From the NCBI GenBank assembly GCA_014859965.1, contig JACZKQ010000074.1, forward strand, positions 1-64,000: 64,000 nucleotides of DNA, read 5' to 3'. The DNA is from Phycisphaerae bacterium (GTDB lineage: Bacteria > Planctomycetota > Phycisphaerae > Sedimentisphaerales > Anaerohalosphaeraceae). Under the pieces are notes generated by a model, which was not told the DNA's origin, did no database searches, and saw only the letters and a program-made list of their open reading frames with translations. The translations under genes and the position numbers were made by a program. Positions 17,972-26,748 of the stretch are shown here, in pieces (positions within the stretch are counted from its first letter, which is position 1; each line of letters starts with the position of its first letter).

Positions 17972-19876
17972 TCATGCTTCGCTCCTGACCGTCTCGCGGT
18001 GCGTCGGCGTCCCGATGGGCGCTGTCTCGGGAACCGGACGACCTTGTGCATAGGCCAGATACAGCACCGAGTTGATGAGACCTATGTGCGTAAACGCCTG
18101 CGGGAAGTTGCCCAGAAAGTCCCCGGTCGCCGGATCGATTTGCTCCGGAAATAACCCGACATGGTTTGCATGCCGCACTGTCTTTTCAAAGATATCAATC
18201 GCCTCGTCGATGCGTCCTGAGATGGCCAGCGTGTCCGCCAGCCAGAAACTGCACAGGCCGAAGGCGCCTTCCTCACCCGGCAGACCGTCATCGATGCGAT
18301 AGCGGTAAACAAGTCCGCGTTCGGTCAGTTGCTCCAGCGTTCGGTCAATCGTACTCTGCACCCGCGGATCGTCGCACGGCAGGAACTCAAGCAGCGGAAT
18401 CCGCAGGTTGGCCGCGTCGAGTTCGTCCCGGCCGAACGCCATGCGGAAGGCGCCGAGCGATTCGCTGTAGCCGTGTTCGAGCACCGCATCGCGAATCTCC
18501 TGGCGCGTCCGTCTCCACCTTTGCGCACTGCCTGGAAGGCCGTAACGCTCGGCCAGATGGATCGCCCGATCCATCGCCACCCAGGCCATGATCTTCGAAT
18601 AGGTATAATGTTTCGGCTCGCCACGGATCTCCCAGATGCCGTAGTCGGGTTCTTTCCATACGTCCTGCACGTGGTTGGCGATCTTCGTCAGCAGGCCTGC
18701 GACATGTTCGTCGAACCGTATGCCCCGTCGCGCCAGTTCGTATGCCGACGTAAGCACCTCGCCGTAAATCTCCAACTGGAACTGCTCGGCGGCCTCGTTG
18801 CCAATTCGCACCGGGCGGCTCTGACGGTAGCCCTCCAGATGTTCGAGCGTCTCTTCTTTCAGGTCGTCTTGACCGTGAATCCCGTACATGATCTGAAGAT
18901 TCCAGTCCTGTTCGAACTTGGCCGCCGTCACGTGCTCGATCCAGTCCAGCAATTGGACCGCCGCCTCCGGATGTCCCATGCTCGTCATCGCCTGCCCTGT
19001 CAGCGATGCGTCGCGAATCCACGCGTACCGATAATCCCAGTTGCGAACGCCCCCGATCGTCTCCGGCAGCGATGTCGTGGGCGCCGCGGCGATCGCACCC
19101 GTCTCCGCATGCGTCAGCAATTTCAGCGCCAGTTCCGACCGGATCACCAGCCCGTGCATGGCGCCGGTCCACTCCTCGCCGCGGGTGGCTTCGTCCTGGT
19201 GAGCCCAGGCGGTCCACAGTTTGACCGTTTCGTCCAGCATCCGGCGCGACTCCTTCAGGTCGGACACAACATTCTCCGAGTCCCATCGCGTCACGACAAC
19301 ACGTTCGCGGCCATCGCTCATTTCCAATGCGGCATACACCTCATGCCCGTTGTCGGTCTCGGTCTCGGTGATCTCTCCCTCCGGCAATCCCGCCAGGCAC
19401 AGCCGCCTGCCTCCGGCGTCAGTCGCCAGCCAGCCGTCTCCGTGCCGGTTCATGCGCGTGGGCGACCGCGCGTAATCGAATCGCGGCGACCATTGGACTT
19501 CGACGTGTCCCTGGCCCTCGAAGCGGAGCAGCCGGTGCAGCTCCGGTGGGGCCGCCGATCCGTTAAGTGAGTCGATATTGCCCGACAACGGCATAAAATC
19601 GGTGACGATCAATTTGCCTCTGTGGGACGCAAATTCCGTGACCAGCACATTGGTGTCTTTAACATAATACTGGCGTCCTATGCCGGCGCCTGCCAGACTG
19701 ATTTTGAATCGTCCGCCCTTGCGCCGATCCAGAATCGCCGCAAAAACACTCTCCGAATCGAGGTGCGGAAAGCAGCACCAGTCCACTGACCCGTCGCGGC
19801 CGATGACCGCCGCCGTTCGGAGGTTTCCTACAAGCGCATAATCGCGCAGCGGCTTATAAGCATCTTGTGTCGACAT
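17972..19876 (-). CDS. glycoside hydrolase family 15 protein (glucoamylase/trehalase type)
   Basis: The protein has 634 residues. The start at ATG 19876 ('MSTQDAYKPLRDYAL') has GGAG 8 bases upstream. Typical GH15 features are the N-terminal beta-sandwich with 'RTAAVIGRDGSVDWCCFP', then the (alpha/alpha)6 barrel with 'GVRNWDYRYAWIRDASLT' near residue 285 and 'EEGAFGLCSFWLADTLA' near 555. These enzymes release glucose from starch-type glucans or cleave trehalose; which one cannot be told here. No signal peptide is seen, so it is cytoplasmic. It follows the flavin oxidoreductase gene by two bases, so the two are co-translated. Confidence 0.9.
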   Translation of the reverse strand: MSTQDAYKPLRDYALVGNLRTAAVIGRDGSVDWCCFPHLDSESVFAAILDRRKGGRFKISLAGAGIGRQYYVKDTNVLVTEFASHRGKLIVTDFMPLSGNIDSLNGSAAPPELHRLLRFEGQGHVEVQWSPRFDYARSPTRMNRHGDGWLATDAGGRRLCLAGLPEGEITETETDNGHEVYAALEMSDGRERVVVTRWDSENVVSDLKESRRMLDETVKLWTAWAHQDEATRGEEWTGAMHGLVIRSELALKLLTHAETGAIAAAPTTSLPETIGGVRNWDYRYAWIRDASLTGQAMTSMGHPEAAVQLLDWIEHVTAAKFEQDWNLQIMYGIHGQDDLKEETLEHLEGYRQSRPVRIGNEAAEQFQLEIYGEVLTSAYELARRGIRFDEHVAGLLTKIANHVQDVWKEPDYGIWEIRGEPKHYTYSKIMAWVAMDRAIHLAERYGLPGSAQRWRRTRQEIRDAVLEHGYSESLGAFRMAFGRDELDAANLRIPLLEFLPCDDPRVQSTIDRTLEQLTERGLVYRYRIDDGLPGEEGAFGLCSFWLADTLAISGRIDEAIDIFEKTVRHANHVGLFPEQIDPATGDFLGNFPQAFTHIGLINSVLYLAYAQGRPVPETAPIGTPTHRETVRSEA

Positions 19877-19878
19877 AT

Positions 19879-20856
19879 TTAAGTCTCCGCATGCTGGCCA
19901 ACCAGTTCCGGCAGAACGCCCGCGCCGAAGTCCTCGATGAACTCGCGCTGGCCGCGATTGACATTGTGTACGTAAACATGTTGGAAGCCCATCTCGAAAT
20001 CGGATCTCAGCCACCGTACATGTTCTTCAACGTCCGAAGAGATCCGCACGTGTTTGAACAGATCGTCGGGAGTTACGAATTTTGAAGCCGCCTCAAATTC
20101 CTCCGGGCTGGCCAGGCGGGTCTGAACGGCACTGCTGAATATGTTGGCGTGCCACTGGTCGAACGCGCCGCCAACCGCGTCGTCGGCCTTGCGGGCGTAG
20201 GAAACCTGTGTTTTGAGGTACATCGGCTTGTCCCGGCCGCCGTTATCTCGAAAGGCCTCCACGACCTGTCGCAGTTCGTCTTGCGGCCGACTGACCGTGA
20301 TCAGCCCGTCCGCCCACGAACCCATCCATGCCGCCGTCTCCGGCGACAGCGCCGCACCGATAATTGGCGGCGGTTCCGGCGTTTCGTAAAGACGTGCCGA
20401 TTCCACCGTCACCATGCCGCGATGGCTCACTGTCTCGCCCGACCACAGCAGCCGCATGACGTCGACGCACTCTTTCAACCGCTGGTTGCGCTGCGTCTTC
20501 TCGGGCCAGGCCTGGCCGGTGATGCCTTCGTTGAGCATCTGCCCGCTGCCGGCGGCTATCCAGAAACGCCCGGGAAACATCTCCGCCAGGGTGGCGCCTG
20601 CCTGTGCAAGAACCGCCGGATGATACCGCTGCCCCGGCGCGCACACCACTCCGCATGAGATATCCGTCAACGCGAGCGCCGCCCCCAGCCAACTCAATGA
20701 AAAGCCGCTGTGGCCCTGTGCGTGCGTCCACGGCTGGAAGTGATCCGATGACAGTATTCCCTCAAACCCGTGCACTTGAGCCAATCGTGCCAATTCCAGC
20801 AGCTGAGCCGGGCCAAACTGCTCGTGCGATGCATGGTACCCGATTTTCATACTCAT
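19879..20856 (-). CDS. LLM-class flavin-dependent oxidoreductase, TIGR03885-like
   Basis: The protein has 325 residues with a luciferase-like monooxygenase TIM barrel: 'MKIGYHASHEQFGP' at the start, 'ILSSDHFQPW' near 34, 'APGQRYHPAVLAQAGATLAE' (about 72-92), 'RFWIAAGSG' near 96, and 'DGLITVSRP' in the second half. The motif order fits the group labelled TIGR03885, related to F420-dependent glucose-6-phosphate dehydrogenases but thought to use FMN. Starts at 20856 or 20850 are both possible, after a G-rich stretch rather than a clean ribosome site. Pairing with GH15 suggests a role in sugar oxidation; this is inference. Confidence 0.85.
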   Translation of the reverse strand: MSMKIGYHASHEQFGPAQLLELARLAQVHGFEGILSSDHFQPWTHAQGHSGFSLSWLGAALALTDISCGVVCAPGQRYHPAVLAQAGATLAEMFPGRFWIAAGSGQMLNEGITGQAWPEKTQRNQRLKECVDVMRLLWSGETVSHRGMVTVESARLYETPEPPPIIGAALSPETAAWMGSWADGLITVSRPQDELRQVVEAFRDNGGRDKPMYLKTQVSYARKADDAVGGAFDQWHANIFSSAVQTRLASPEEFEAASKFVTPDDLFKHVRISSDVEEHVRWLRSDFEMGFQHVYVHNVNRGQREFIEDFGAGVLPELVGQHAET

Positions 20857-21810
20857 ACCCCCCCAAAACTGTGGTCGTTCTGCCCACAAACGTCCGCAAA
20901 ACACAGGTCGCTCGTGTCACAAAGCTTTATCGATCAGAATACGACCGGACTCCTGCCGGCTGTTTCGAATCCCGCCCGACTCAGCCATATGCAACGTACC
21001 GTTGACCTCAACGAGCGATATCATTGCAGCGTTCTCAACGTGATGTCGCTCTTGTCTAAATGACCGAAAAGCACATCGCTGCGTCGAAAGACCGATAAGA
21101 TGGGTTACGCCTGCGGATTCTAACCATCATGCTTTGATGTGTGCCAGTCGCTTTCCATGCCTGCGAGTCGAGACCTTGTCCGGCTTCGTGCTTGCGGCGT
21201 TGCTTCTTGTCGCCAGTTCACTGGACGTTTCGTCTTCACCCGGATCGCCGGATCGGTGATCGTCTCCAGCGCGGTGATGAGCATCGCGACCGCCGGCAGT
21301 GACGCCGATGCGGAGACCTTAAAGGTGGAGGAAATTGCAAAAAGAATAAAAGGTTAAAGCCGGTTAGATCAATAGTAATAAACGACAGAATTACAAAATC
21401 GGTATTGTTACTTTCGTAAGATCAGGTGTTTTACCGATGTGCAGTGAGGCTGGCGAGGGGAAAAAAGGTATCTGCAACGCGTGAGACGTGGAAGCGGTTC
21501 ATCCGCAGGACTATTATGCAATTCGCGGAAAGCCCGCGGAGATCATTATCCTCGGCCGGTGGAACATACTGACCGGGCTGGATAAGGCGCGGAGGAGTAA
21601 AACATGTGTACTTGTTGCTGATTATGCCGAAAATTCGCGAAAAAACTTTCCTTACTTTCTATTCTCAATTCAGACATTATGTTTCAAGAAAATTCCTGCC
21701 TATAAATCAGAAGTCACCGGATTATAAGCCTTGCTATTATAGGGTGTCGATGAGCTAAATTTCCACCTGTCAAAAAATCGGCAGCAGTGCCTAAAATATG
21801 CTGTTCCTGG
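20857..21810. other. about 950 bases without a convincing gene
   Basis: The left half is GC-balanced; from about 21340 the sequence becomes AT-rich. A 72-residue plus-strand frame (21139-21357) ends in the protein-like 'DADAETLKVEEIAKRIKG' but has no ribosome site and an unlikely N-terminus. It may be the tail of a decayed gene. A second frame (21488-21727) looks random. Short inverted repeats occur near 21490-21505 and 21530-21540. Nothing here can be assigned. Confidence 0.5.
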
Positions 21811-21839
21811 TTGCATCCTATTCCGATTTAAGTTAAACT
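21811..21839 (+). promoter_or_regulatory. sigma70-type promoter of the type IV pilus operon
   Basis: TTGCAT at 21811-21816, a 17-base spacer, TAAACT at 21834-21839. The predicted start of transcription, near 21846, falls at the beginning of the hairpin at 21844-21879. The same TAAACT -10 hexamer appears before the HNH gene. Confidence 0.6.
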
Positions 21840-21843
21840 AATC

Positions 21844-21879
21844 ATTCCACCGGCGGCCGCGAGTTAGCCGGGTAGGAAT
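21844..21879 (+). promoter_or_regulatory. 5'-end stem-loop of the pilus operon transcript
   Basis: An 11-pair stem with two one-base bulges (ATTCC-ACC-GGC against GCC-GGGT-AGGAAT) and a 12-base loop would sit at the very 5' end of the mRNA. Such terminal stems often protect transcripts from decay. A Rho-independent terminator is unlikely because no T-run follows. Confidence 0.45.
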
Positions 21880-21978
21880 GCAGGGGGGGTGACACGGTGC
21901 AGCAGGAGGTTGTGGTGGTCACCAGTAAGCAGGGTACGAAGCTGTTCGTGTCAATGCAATCGGGAGGCGAGAAACGTG

Positions 21979-23775
21979 ATGGTAAACGAGAAGAGAGTCA
22001 CTGCCGAGCGGGCAAGGCTGCGTTTTGGGGAATGGCTGGTCGAGGCAAAACGGGCCAGCCGAGATCAAGTGGTTGCCGCGCTCCAGCAGCAGAAGCAGAC
22101 CGGGGGGCGCGTGGGTGAGGCGCTTGTGCGTTTGCGGTCCCTCACCGAGGACGACCTGGTTACCACGCTTGGAGAGTTTCTTCGTGTGGACCGCGTCAGT
22201 CTTCAGGGCGACTCCGGCATCGATTACGAGCTGGCCCGGCAGATCCCCGAGACGCTTGCAAAGCGTTTCAACATCGTGCCCATCGACCGCACCAACGGCA
22301 CGCTCACACTGGCCATGGCCGACCCTCTCGATTTTCAAGCCAAGGACACCATCGCCTCGCGCTTCGGGTGCAGCGTCCGGCCGGTGATCAGTTCGACCCG
22401 CGAGATACAGCAGGCCATCGAGAAGATCTATCACGGTTCCGACGTGCAGGAGAAACGGCTGCGGGATCTGGTCGAGGTGGTGGTCAGCACCGACTTTGCG
22501 GAGGGCGCAGTCGTCCAGGAGGACGAGGACCTCGCCAGCGACATCAGCGAGGTCGCGGCGAATAAGGCGCCGGTCGTGCGATTCGTGGACCTGATGCTCA
22601 GCCAGGCGATCCAGAGCCGCGCCAGCGACATTCACGTCGAGCCCCAGGAGCGGAAGATGCAGATACGCATGCGTGTCGACGGCATGCTGCGGGAGATGAT
22701 TCCGCCGCCCCGGCGGATGCAGCCGGCGGTGGTCGCCCGGCTTAAGATTCTGGCCGGCATGGATATTGCCGAGCGGCGCCTGCCCCAGGACGGCCGCATC
22801 CGCGTCAAGGCCCCCGACCGCGATATCGACCTGCGGGTCTCGGCGATCCCGACCATTTATGGCGAAAAAATCGTCACTCGAATTCTGGACCGCCACGCGG
22901 TCAATCATAATCTCGACAAGTTGGGGTTCGAGCCCCACCTTCTCGAAATCTTAAAGAGCAACCTTTCGCAGCCCCACGGCATCATGATCGTCACCGGGCC
23001 GACGGGCAGCGGCAAGAGCACGACGCTTTATTCGGCGCTGAACTATCTGCGCGATCCGAGACTGAACATCACGACGGTCGAAGACCCGGTCGAGTACCGG
23101 CTCGACGGCATCAATCAGATACAGACCAAGCCGGAGATCGGGCTGACGTTCGCCGCGTGCCTGCGGTCGATTTTGCGGCAGGACCCGGACATCGTCCTGA
23201 TTGGCGAGATCCGCGACCGCGAGACGATGGAGATCGCTATCCAGGCGTCGCTCACCGGGCATCTGGTGCTCAGCACGTTCCACACGAACGACGCCCCCAG
23301 CGCGCTTAGCCGCCTGGCGTACATGGGTCTGGAGCGATACCTGTTAGCCTCGACTCTGAACCTGGTCGTCGCGCAGCGGCTCGTGCGGCGGAGCTGTCCG
23401 TACTGCCGCGTGTCCGAGCCGCTGACGCCGGAGGTCATGCGGCACCTGGGGCTCAATCCGAAAGAGCACCCCGGGGCCACGTACCAGCGCGGCGCCGGCT
23501 GCACTTCGTGCGAGAACACCGGCTATGCCGGCCGGCTTCCGATATTCGAATTCCTGCCGTTGGATACCCAGTTGCGGCAGATGGTCATCGAGGAGGCCAG
23601 CGAGGCGCAGCTTCGGACCGCCGCACGGGCCAAGGGCTTCGGCGGGCTGCTCCACAGCGGCGCGCTGCGGGTGCTCGACGGCCATACCACGCCCGAGGAA
23701 ATCCTCCGCGTGACGTACATCGAAGAACCTTACACCGAAGAGGATTCCACGGATGCAGGAGCGCAGAATCAATGA
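21979..23775 (+). CDS. pilB: type IV pilus assembly ATPase PilB
   Basis: The protein has 598 residues and powers pilus extension as a cytoplasmic hexamer. The N-terminal MshEN-like domain ('GEALVRLRSLTEDDLVTTL' near 50) leads into the GspE/PilB ATPase. Walker A 'GPTGSGKST' lies near residue 340, the Walker B region is 'RQDPDIVLIGEIRDRET', and the His box is 'LSTFHTNDAPSA'. Two CxxC pairs, 'CPYC' near 473 and 'CTSC' near 507, form the zinc site usual in this family. GGGAGG upstream supports the ATG at 21979 or the adjacent GTG at 21976. It overlaps pilT by four bases (ATGA). Confidence 0.95.
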   Translation: MVNEKRVTAERARLRFGEWLVEAKRASRDQVVAALQQQKQTGGRVGEALVRLRSLTEDDLVTTLGEFLRVDRVSLQGDSGIDYELARQIPETLAKRFNIVPIDRTNGTLTLAMADPLDFQAKDTIASRFGCSVRPVISSTREIQQAIEKIYHGSDVQEKRLRDLVEVVVSTDFAEGAVVQEDEDLASDISEVAANKAPVVRFVDLMLSQAIQSRASDIHVEPQERKMQIRMRVDGMLREMIPPPRRMQPAVVARLKILAGMDIAERRLPQDGRIRVKAPDRDIDLRVSAIPTIYGEKIVTRILDRHAVNHNLDKLGFEPHLLEILKSNLSQPHGIMIVTGPTGSGKSTTLYSALNYLRDPRLNITTVEDPVEYRLDGINQIQTKPEIGLTFAACLRSILRQDPDIVLIGEIRDRETMEIAIQASLTGHLVLSTFHTNDAPSALSRLAYMGLERYLLASTLNLVVAQRLVRRSCPYCRVSEPLTPEVMRHLGLNPKEHPGATYQRGAGCTSCENTGYAGRLPIFEFLPLDTQLRQMVIEEASEAQLRTAARAKGFGGLLHSGALRVLDGHTTPEEILRVTYIEEPYTEEDSTDAGAQNQ

Positions 23776-24845
23776 GTGAACACCTTCGGACGATGCACAA
23801 CCTTCTGCGGACGGTCAGGCAGACGCAGGGCGCAAGCGATCTTATCCTTGCGGTCGGCCGCCCGCCGCAGCTTCGGCTCGACACCGAGATCGTGCCGATC
23901 GAACAGCCGGTCCTGGCGGCCGAGGACACGCGGGGGCTGTGCATGTCGATACTCACCGACGACCAGCGGCAGCGTTTCGAGCGAGAGCGGGAGATCGATC
24001 TTTCCTACGAACTCGCTGAGGTCGCCCGGTTCCGCGTCAATATCTTCCAGCAGCGGGGGAGCTGCTCGCTGGTGGCGCGCATCGTAATGGACCAGGTTCC
24101 CCAATTCGACGCGCTGGGCCTTCCGCCGATCGTGACCGAACTGGCGGGCCTGCGCAAGGGCCTGGTGCTGATCACCGGTCCCACGGGCCACGGCAAGAGC
24201 ACCTCCGTCGCCTCGATCATCGACTACATCAACCACCGGCGGCGATGCCACATCATCAGCATCGAGGACCCCATCGAATACGTCCACCGCCACAAGCTGG
24301 CGACGATCCAGCAGCGCGAAGTGGGCCTGGACACCGAGAGCTTCCACGCCGCCCTGCGGCGGGTGCTTCGGCAGGCCCCGGACGTGATCGTCATCGGCGA
24401 AATACGCGACCTCGAAAGCGCCCAGGCGGCGCTGACCCTGGCCGAGACGGGCCACCTGATCCTGGCGACGCTGCACACCAGCGGCGCCGTGGAGAGCATC
24501 AACCGGCTGATCGACATGTTCCCCGCCGAGCACAGCCAGCAGATCCGCACGCAGATGTCGGCCTCGCTGGCGGCGGTGCTGTGGCAGCAACTGCTGCCGA
24601 AGGCCGGCGGCGGGCTGTGCCTGGCCTGCGAGGTCATGGTCACGATCCCGGCGATCCGGGCCCTGATCCGCCAGGGGCGGATCCATGAGGTCTACAGCCT
24701 CATCCAGACCGGCAAAAAGTTCGGCATGATCACCATGGAGCAGTCCATGGAGGATCTGGTCGCGTGCGGCCGCGTCGACGCGGACTGGCTCGGGGCCAAC
24801 TACTTCGACCTGGGCAAAAAGAAAAAGAAGGGTTCATCGATATGA
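23772..24845 (+). CDS. pilT: type IV pilus retraction ATPase PilT
   Basis: The protein has 357 residues and depolymerises the pilus for twitching motility. 'GASDLILAVGRPP' near the N-terminus is the PilT opening motif. The Walker A loop reads 'GPTGHGKST' (about 135-143), with His where most PilT proteins have Ser. The Walker B/Asp box 'RQAPDVIVIGEIRDLES' and His box 'LATLHTSGAVESINR' are intact. The usual 'AGIRC' loop is replaced by a variant around 'SLAAVLWQQLLPK'. The ATG overlaps the pilB stop, and the stop overlaps the pilC start, so the three genes are translationally coupled. Confidence 0.93.
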   Translation: MSEHLRTMHNLLRTVRQTQGASDLILAVGRPPQLRLDTEIVPIEQPVLAAEDTRGLCMSILTDDQRQRFEREREIDLSYELAEVARFRVNIFQQRGSCSLVARIVMDQVPQFDALGLPPIVTELAGLRKGLVLITGPTGHGKSTSVASIIDYINHRRRCHIISIEDPIEYVHRHKLATIQQREVGLDTESFHAALRRVLRQAPDVIVIGEIRDLESAQAALTLAETGHLILATLHTSGAVESINRLIDMFPAEHSQQIRTQMSASLAAVLWQQLLPKAGGGLCLACEVMVTIPAIRALIRQGRIHEVYSLIQTGKKFGMITMEQSMEDLVACGRVDADWLGANYFDLGKKKKKGSSI

Positions 24846-26059
24846 ACTCCTACCGATACATCGCACGACACGGCGGCACCGGCGAACGCATCGAAGGCGT
24901 GATGGAAGCCGAGACCCCGCAGGACATCCTCGGGTGGCTGCGCGACAAGTCCATGACGCCGCTGGCGGTCGAGCTGCACGTCGAGGCGGTCGTCGAGAAA
25001 AAGACCCGCGGGCGGCGGCGTTTCCGCGTCCGCAGCGAGGACATGGCGTCGCTCTGCTGGCAGCTCAACACCATGATCGAGGGCGGCGTGCCCATCACCG
25101 AGGCCATCGACACCATCGCCGAGGACATCGACAACCTCAAGCTGCAGAGGGTGCTTTACGAGATCGGCGAAAAGCTCAAGGCCGGCGAGACCTTCACCGA
25201 CGCCGTGCAGGAATACCCCAACATCTTCAATACGCTCTTCTGCGCGATGATCCTGGCGGGCGAGAGCAGCGGCACGCTGCCTACGGCGCTTTCCAGGCTC
25301 GCAGACTACTACGAGCGGCGCGACGCCCTGAAGCGCAAGGTCAAGGCGGCCGTGTCGTATCCGCTGTTTGCCATCGGATTCATCGTTCTCATCGTGGTGG
25401 TCATGATGGTCTTCGTCGTTCCGCGATTCCTCGACATGTTCAGTTCCTTTCAGAACCAGTTACCGCCGATCACATTAGCCTTTATCAAGTTTTACGAATT
25501 TATGCGCGATCACATCCTGTACATCCTCGCGGCCGGAGCAGGTCTGGTCATTTTCCTGGTGCTGTTCGGCCGCAGCGGCGGCGGGCACCGCCTCTACAGC
25601 CGCCTCGCCCTGCGCCTGCCGCTGATGGGCAATCTGCTGCGGTTCGCCTTTGTCGCCACCTTCGGCCGCACCATGTCGACCCTGCTGGGTTCCGGCGTGC
25701 CGATACTGGATGCCCTCAAGATCGTAACGCGGATGAGCGCCAACGACGTCATCCGGGAAACCCTCGAAAACATCCATACACGCGTCGTCGAGGGCGAGCC
25801 CATCGCTCGGAGCATGGGCGGAAACAAGATTTTTCCCCGCCTGATGGTCAAGACCGTCCAGGTCGGAGAAGACAGCGGTTCCCTGCCCGAGGTGCTCGAA
25901 CGCGTCAGCGTGTTCTACGAGCGCAAGGTGGATTCGGCGATACAGGCGATGCTGGGCCTGCTGGAACCGCTGCTGATCGTCGTGGTTGGCGGTATCGTGT
26001 TAGTGGTCCTGCTGGCGCTGTATATGCCGATCTTCACCATGTCGGATATTGCTAAGTGA
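24842..26059 (+). CDS. pilC: type IV pilus inner-membrane platform protein PilC
   Basis: The protein has 405 residues. It is the polytopic base that couples the PilB/PilT motors to pilin assembly. Two T2SSF domains are visible: the first around 65-190 ('LCWQLNTMIEGGVPITEAI'), the second around 265-395 ('FGRTMSTLLGSGVPILDAL'). Each ends in membrane helices (about 175-200, 220-245, 375-400). 'GEDSGSLPEVLERV' is a conserved PilC/GspF box. The ATG overlaps the pilT stop (ATGA). Confidence 0.95.
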   Translation: MNSYRYIARHGGTGERIEGVMEAETPQDILGWLRDKSMTPLAVELHVEAVVEKKTRGRRRFRVRSEDMASLCWQLNTMIEGGVPITEAIDTIAEDIDNLKLQRVLYEIGEKLKAGETFTDAVQEYPNIFNTLFCAMILAGESSGTLPTALSRLADYYERRDALKRKVKAAVSYPLFAIGFIVLIVVVMMVFVVPRFLDMFSSFQNQLPPITLAFIKFYEFMRDHILYILAAGAGLVIFLVLFGRSGGGHRLYSRLALRLPLMGNLLRFAFVATFGRTMSTLLGSGVPILDALKIVTRMSANDVIRETLENIHTRVVEGEPIARSMGGNKIFPRLMVKTVQVGEDSGSLPEVLERVSVFYERKVDSAIQAMLGLLEPLLIVVVGGIVLVVLLALYMPIFTMSDIAK

Positions 26060-26078
26060 CGGATAAGTTTGTGTGTAT

Positions 26079-26114
26079 GCAGGGCGTGTTGCCCTGCAAG
26101 TGTACTATTTTTTT
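26079..26114 (+). terminator. attenuator-like hairpin between pilC and pilA
   Basis: A perfect seven-pair stem (GCAGGGC/GCCCTGC, 5-base loop, 26079-26097) is followed ten bases later by seven Ts (26108-26114). The T-run is too far from the stem for an ideal intrinsic terminator. A partial terminator or an mRNA-processing barrier separating motor-gene from pilin-gene expression is plausible. Confidence 0.4.
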
Positions 26115-26142
26115 ACTCGTTCTCTATTAAAGGAGAGAAAAA

Positions 26143-26574
26143 ATGAAGTCAAGAAAAGGGTTTACATTGATCGAACTGATGGTGGTTGTGCTAATCGTCG
26201 CCATCCTGGCGGCAGTGATCGTCCCGATGATGCGTGCCCGCATCGATGCGGCCAAATGGTCGGAAGGCAGAGCCGGTATCGGCACCATTTCGACGGCGGC
26301 GCGAGCGTATTGGGCAGAGCATCAAGATCAGGCCGTACTTGTGACGGATGCACCTACTCTTGCGCAACTCTTTCCTACGGCCGATGATCTCGGCGGGAAG
26401 TACTTTGAGCAGGCCTCCTATAGCATTGTGTGGACACAATATAACAATGCAGGAGCAGCTTACTCAATTACTTGCAGTGCAACGCTGTCAACCAGGACGA
26501 ACAAACCAACAAATCCTGCAACCATGACGTTGGCGGTAGCTGCCAACGGAACCTCTACATGGACCGAAGGCTAA
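26143..26574 (+). CDS. pilA: type IV pilin (major pilin candidate)
   Basis: The protein has 143 residues. A short basic leader 'MKSRKG' precedes the prepilin peptidase site G|FTLIE, with Glu5 present and a hydrophobic helix to about residue 28. The C-terminal domain is small, with Ala/Thr-rich strands. AGGAGAG just before the ATG is the best ribosome site in the operon, fitting high expression and a major-pilin role. The first pilin gene after pilC is commonly the major pilin, but this is inference. Processing by a PilD peptidase would be required; no pilD lies in the window. Confidence 0.85.
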   Translation: MKSRKGFTLIELMVVVLIVAILAAVIVPMMRARIDAAKWSEGRAGIGTISTAARAYWAEHQDQAVLVTDAPTLAQLFPTADDLGGKYFEQASYSIVWTQYNNAGAAYSITCSATLSTRTNKPTNPATMTLAVAANGTSTWTEG

Positions 26575-26598
26575 CGATTACTTACGGTTTGCAGACTT

Positions 26599-26632
26599 CG
26601 GCTGGTGCAGGCTTTCTGCACCGGCCAGCTTT
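26599..26632 (+). promoter_or_regulatory. stem-loop after pilA
   Basis: An inverted repeat (GGTGCAG/CTGCACC, extended by GCT/GGC pairs around a small bulge) lies 25 bases after the pilA stop. No T-run follows, so it is more likely an RNA-stabilising element than a terminator. Confidence 0.35.
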
Positions 26633-26748
26633 AGTGCTGTTGGCTTCACCTGTGATTGTCAACACAGGGTGGCTTGAGAACGTGGATCCGGAGGGTGCCT
26701 CCCACGGAAAGATTGTTTTGCGGCGATATGCGAGAAGAGCTGACCAGG

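Noticed and set aside
20941-20990. tRNA-like piece with a TTCGAATCC T-loop and downstream CCA
   Set aside because: T-stem bases do not pair, position 33 is not U, and there is no acceptor or D-arm.
21139-21357. 72-codon frame with a protein-like C-terminus
   Set aside because: N-terminal two thirds look random and no ribosome site exists; kept only as a note on a possible decayed gene.
21488-21727. 79-codon frame before the pilus operon
   Set aside because: No ribosome site and no protein-like pattern.
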